Positions 21,565 through 23,927 of a DNA stretch of 23,927 bases are shown piece by piece. Position numbers and translations under genes: made by a program. The stretch is from assembly GCA_016929355.1 (NCBI GenBank), contig JAFGJA010000637.1:1-23927 (forward strand), read 5' to 3'. How positions within the stretch are numbered: position 1 is the stretch's first letter; every line of letters begins with the position of its first letter. Source of the DNA: Anaerolineae bacterium (lineage in GTDB: Bacteria > Chloroflexota > Anaerolineae > Aggregatilineales > Aggregatilineaceae). The notes under the pieces were generated by a model that searched no databases, was not told the origin of the DNA, and was given only the letters and a program-made list of their open reading frames with translations.

Positions 21565-21596
21565 GGAGCCAGGCAGTCGATAAACGTCCTAACCTT
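21557..21596 (-). terminator. Terminator of the acyl-CoA synthetase / HAD operon
   Basis: AAGGTTAGG (21557-21565) and CCTAACCTT (21588-21596) are perfect 9-bp inverted copies with a 22-base loop. On the minus strand the stem runs straight into TTTTTGATT, as expected for intrinsic termination of the HAD gene ending at 21612. The loop is longer than usual. The left arm overlaps the stop codon of the GIY-YIG gene. Confidence 0.6.
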
Positions 21597-21611
21597 ACCC
21601 CTTAATAGCGA

Positions 21612-22304
21612 CTAACCCTCATAGATTATCCAACCGCGCTCAACAGCCACCGCTCGCATCCCCTCATCTGGATAAGTTGCCACCGGAAAACCCACCCCAT
21701 CCAAAAACGGAATATCCGAGCGGCTGTCGGCATAGGCCGCACACACAGTCAATGACAGATCAGGATCATGCTGTTCGAGATAACGGCGTGCAAAATCAAC
21801 TTTGCGTCCACCAGAACATGTTTCCCCAATAATCCGCCCTGTACAGCGCCCATCATCAAATTCGACTATCGATCCCAAACCTGCATCTGCTCCCAGACGA
21901 AGCGCAAAACGATGCACAATCCCCTCAAACATGGTTGATACCAGAATGACCGGCTGACCGGCTGCTTTATGCCGTTTCAAAACATCCCACACGTCAGATC
22001 GCACGTTTGGCATAAGGCACGTTGTTAGTGTCGCCTCGTAAGCAACCTGAACCTGATCTTCGGACCACCCCGCCATTAACCAGGCCATCAAGCGAATCCA
22101 CCGGTTACGAAAGTTCGCCTGACTCGCCAACCCAATTTTAGTCAACAAATAATGCGGCATAGCCGTCCCCCGGAGCCACAATCGTTTATATAATTTCGTG
22201 TGCGGCGAATCCATGATAGCCGCCCACCAGACCCCGCTCGCGGTCAGTGTTCCATCAATATCAAACAGCGCGGCGCGCGTTTCAGGATCAATCATGTAAC
22301 TCAC
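21612..22304 (-). CDS. HAD superfamily phosphatase (subfamily IB, SerB-like)
   Basis: A 230-residue HAD hydrolase. Motif I is ALFDIDGTLTASG (12-24, with the nucleophile Asp and the acid-base Asp of DxDGT). Motif II is VILVSTMFEGIVHRFALRLG, motif III is in the GRKVDFARRYLEQH stretch, and motif IV is AAYADSRSDIPFLDGVGFPV. The arrangement matches subfamily IB enzymes related to phosphoserine phosphatase. They remove phosphate from small molecules or lipids; the substrate cannot be told. Pairing with an acyl-CoA synthetase suggests lipid metabolism (inference). The GTG start at 22304 overlaps the upstream stop by one base (TAGTG), with GAGAAG upstream; ATG 22295 is an alternative. Confidence 0.88.
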   Translation of the reverse strand: MSYMIDPETRAALFDIDGTLTASGVWWAAIMDSPHTKLYKRLWLRGTAMPHYLLTKIGLASQANFRNRWIRLMAWLMAGWSEDQVQVAYEATLTTCLMPNVRSDVWDVLKRHKAAGQPVILVSTMFEGIVHRFALRLGADAGLGSIVEFDDGRCTGRIIGETCSGGRKVDFARRYLEQHDPDLSLTVCAAYADSRSDIPFLDGVGFPVATYPDEGMRAVAVERGWIIYEG

Positions 22305-23927
22305 TATTTTTTCTTCTCTCCCTGCTGTTCAGCTTTTTCGCGTTCTTCGATCTCCATCTGTGCCAACTCCCGCCGCAAAATCTTGCCAACGGTGGTACGC
22401 GGCAGGTCCGTCACAAATACAATCCGGCGTGGGACTTCATACGGAGCCAAACGGCGTTTCGCAAAATCAATCAACTCATCGACAGTCAACGATTCATGTT
22501 CATGGCACACTACCCAGGCTTTCAGCGCTTCCTGACCGATTTTTTCGGGGTTAGGATGGGGCACAGCCACCACACCGACCTCTTTCACCCCAGGATGCTC
22601 CATTAACACATCTTCCACATTGCGCGGGTACACATTGAAACCGCCAATCAACGCCATGTCCTTTTTGCGATCCACGATATAAAAGTACCCATCTTCATCC
22701 ATGCGAGCAATATCGCCGGTATACAGCCATAATTTCCCATCCGGCCCCTGACGCAGCGTATTAGCGGTTTCCGTTGGCATCCCATGATACCCGCACATCA
22801 CCATCGGACCATGCATGAGCAGTTCGCCCACTTCACCCACCGGCAGATCGGTTTCGCCATCATCCAAATCCACGATCCGCATCTCCATATCAGGAAACGG
22901 CAGTCCAATTGATCCCGCGCGATTCTCACCCTTCACCGGATTCACATGACTGGCAGTGGGCGCTTCGCTCATACCAAAGCCTTCGAGCAGTCGTCCACCT
23001 GAAATTTCTTCAAACTTCCGCTTCGTCGATGGCGGCAGTGGGGCAGAACCACTAATACAAGCGTAGATCGAAGACATATCAAATTTACCTGAGAGCACAC
23101 CCGCATGGTTGTTAATCGCGTTGAACATCGCCGGCACACCCATGAATAGGGTTGGGCGAAAACGGTGAATACTCTCGACCACATCATCCATCACACGCGG
23201 ATTCGGCACTAAAATCATGGCGGCGTGCAGCGAAACAGCAAAACTCATCACCGCCACCATGCCAAAAACATGAAACATAGGTAACGCCGCTAAAAATACT
23301 TCCTGCACATCCGGGCGGACTAACCATGCCTGACACTGCAAGGTATTGGCAACCAATGCCGCATGAGTTGACATTGCCGCTTTGGGCACGCCCGTTGTGC
23401 CACCGGTATATTGGAAAATTGCCAGATCATCGGGCTTGACCTCCACATTCGGTTTTTTACCTGCATAACGCGCCAGCACATCCTGCAACCACTCATCTTC
23501 TGGCGCTTTGGTAATGCAATGTCCCTCTTTCTTTTCTTTCGCCAGCGTGAACAACACACGGGCTAACGGCGGCAAATATTCCTTGACATTGGTCACGATC
23601 ACGCGCTTAACCTGGGTATCCGGTTGAAATTGCTTCAAACCCTCATAAAAAAGACTCAATGTCAAAACAAAAGTCGCGCCGCTATCGATCAGCAAATCGT
23701 TGAGCTTAATCGGTGGGTAAGTGGGATTCAGCGCCACCACGACGCCCCCAGCCTTGAGAATGCCATAAAACGACACGACAAATTGCACACAGTTGGGCAT
23801 CACAATTGCCACGCGATCCCCTTTTTGCAACCCCATCTCAACCAACGCCGCCGCCAATGAATCCGACAGCGCATTAATCTCACGATAAGACACCGTCGCA
23901 TGGACGCGCCCGACCAACGGCAAGCTG
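22304..23927 (-). CDS. Long-chain acyl-CoA synthetase (AMP-binding), N-terminus beyond the window
   Basis: About 540 visible residues of an ANL-superfamily ligase that activates a fatty acid to acyl-AMP and then acyl-CoA. Seen in order: VSYREINALSDSLAAALVEM, the P-loop-like AIFQYTGGTTGVPKAAM, LPMFHVFGM, GFGMSEAPTASHVNP, LYTGDIARMDEDGYFYIVDR, KDMALIGGFNVYP, and the catalytic lysine in TTVGKILRREL near the C-terminus. The tail is Glu/Lys-rich. A TTG at 23923 could be read as a start, but the usual protein has 30-50 residues before this point, so the gene almost certainly continues past 23927. It is the first visible gene of an operon with the HAD phosphatase. Chain-length preference is unknown. 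Confidence 0.93.
   Translation of the reverse strand, partial: SLPLVGRVHATVSYREINALSDSLAAALVEMGLQKGDRVAIVMPNCVQFVVSFYGILKAGGVVVALNPTYPPIKLNDLLIDSGATFVLTLSLFYEGLKQFQPDTQVKRVIVTNVKEYLPPLARVLFTLAKEKKEGHCITKAPEDEWLQDVLARYAGKKPNVEVKPDDLAIFQYTGGTTGVPKAAMSTHAALVANTLQCQAWLVRPDVQEVFLAALPMFHVFGMVAVMSFAVSLHAAMILVPNPRVMDDVVESIHRFRPTLFMGVPAMFNAINNHAGVLSGKFDMSSIYACISGSAPLPPSTKRKFEEISGGRLLEGFGMSEAPTASHVNPVKGENRAGSIGLPFPDMEMRIVDLDDGETDLPVGEVGELLMHGPMVMCGYHGMPTETANTLRQGPDGKLWLYTGDIARMDEDGYFYIVDRKKDMALIGGFNVYPRNVEDVLMEHPGVKEVGVVAVPHPNPEKIGQEALKAWVVCHEHESLTVDELIDFAKRRLAPYEVPRRIVFVTDLPRTTVGKILRRELAQMEIEEREKAEQQGEKKK

Noticed and set aside
1..23927. CRISPR arrays, transposons, prophage genes, riboswitches
   Set aside because: No regularly spaced repeats, transposase or phage proteins, or known riboswitch cores were seen on either strand.

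Overview
The window is about 23.9 kb of moderate-GC bacterial chromosome, densely coded on both strands. It has no insertion sequence, prophage, CRISPR array or rRNA that I can see, and no gene-free stretch longer than 300 bases. The longest gap is the 287-base interval between the divergent genes at 11674 and 11962. The gene content suggests a member of the Chloroflexota (Anaerolineae-like). The pointers are a STAND-like/BTAD regulator, a membrane-anchored PknB-type kinase, two lineage-restricted winged-helix proteins, and an RsmD whose DPPY motif reads APPQY. This placement is inference from family resemblance, not a database result.

Layout. 1-737 (minus) is the N-terminal part of aconitase, cut by the window edge. 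959-3016 (plus) holds two co-oriented proteins with winged-helix-like segments, preceded by a strong promoter and a near-perfect palindrome at the predicted start of transcription. 3085-3157 is tRNA-Arg(UCU), with a small three-helix membrane protein 26 bases behind it. 3676-10314 is a six-gene operon for making and exporting a surface polysaccharide: GT4 glycosyltransferase, Wzm-type ABC permease, Wzt-type ATPase with sugar-binding tail, polysaccharide pyruvyl transferase-like protein, GT2 and GT4 glycosyltransferases. 10400-11674 (minus) is a STAND-like/BTAD regulator whose P-loop has been lost.

11962-15474 (plus) is a housekeeping run: membrane-anchored helix-hairpin-helix protein, DUF971 protein, unknown helical protein, hypoxanthine phosphoribosyltransferase, and a CCA-adding/poly(A) polymerase family enzyme with an HD domain. 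17428-15488 (minus) is an operon of a TPR protein, a URO-D superfamily protein and RsmD. It meets the previous run tail to tail. 17608-21021 (plus) carries a Ser/Thr kinase and FtsH, closed by a clear intrinsic terminator. 21097-21564 (plus) is a solitary GIY-YIG domain protein. 23927-21612 (minus) is an acyl-CoA synthetase followed by a HAD-family phosphatase, overlapping by one base.

The best-supported biology is the polysaccharide operon. Its gene set implies that a chain is assembled on a carrier in the cytoplasm, decorated (possibly with pyruvate ketals), and exported by the ABC pair, with the C-terminal domain of the ATPase recognising the finished chain. The more unusual signals are regulatory: a palindrome at 895-916, a Pho-box-like direct repeat at 11886-11903, a 9-bp inverted repeat enclosing a promoter at 17479-17522, and hairpins set just upstream of the Shine-Dalgarno sequences of aconitase and ftsH. 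I see no clear case for an entirely new multi-gene system. The two winged-helix proteins at 959-3016 are the least explained gene pair.
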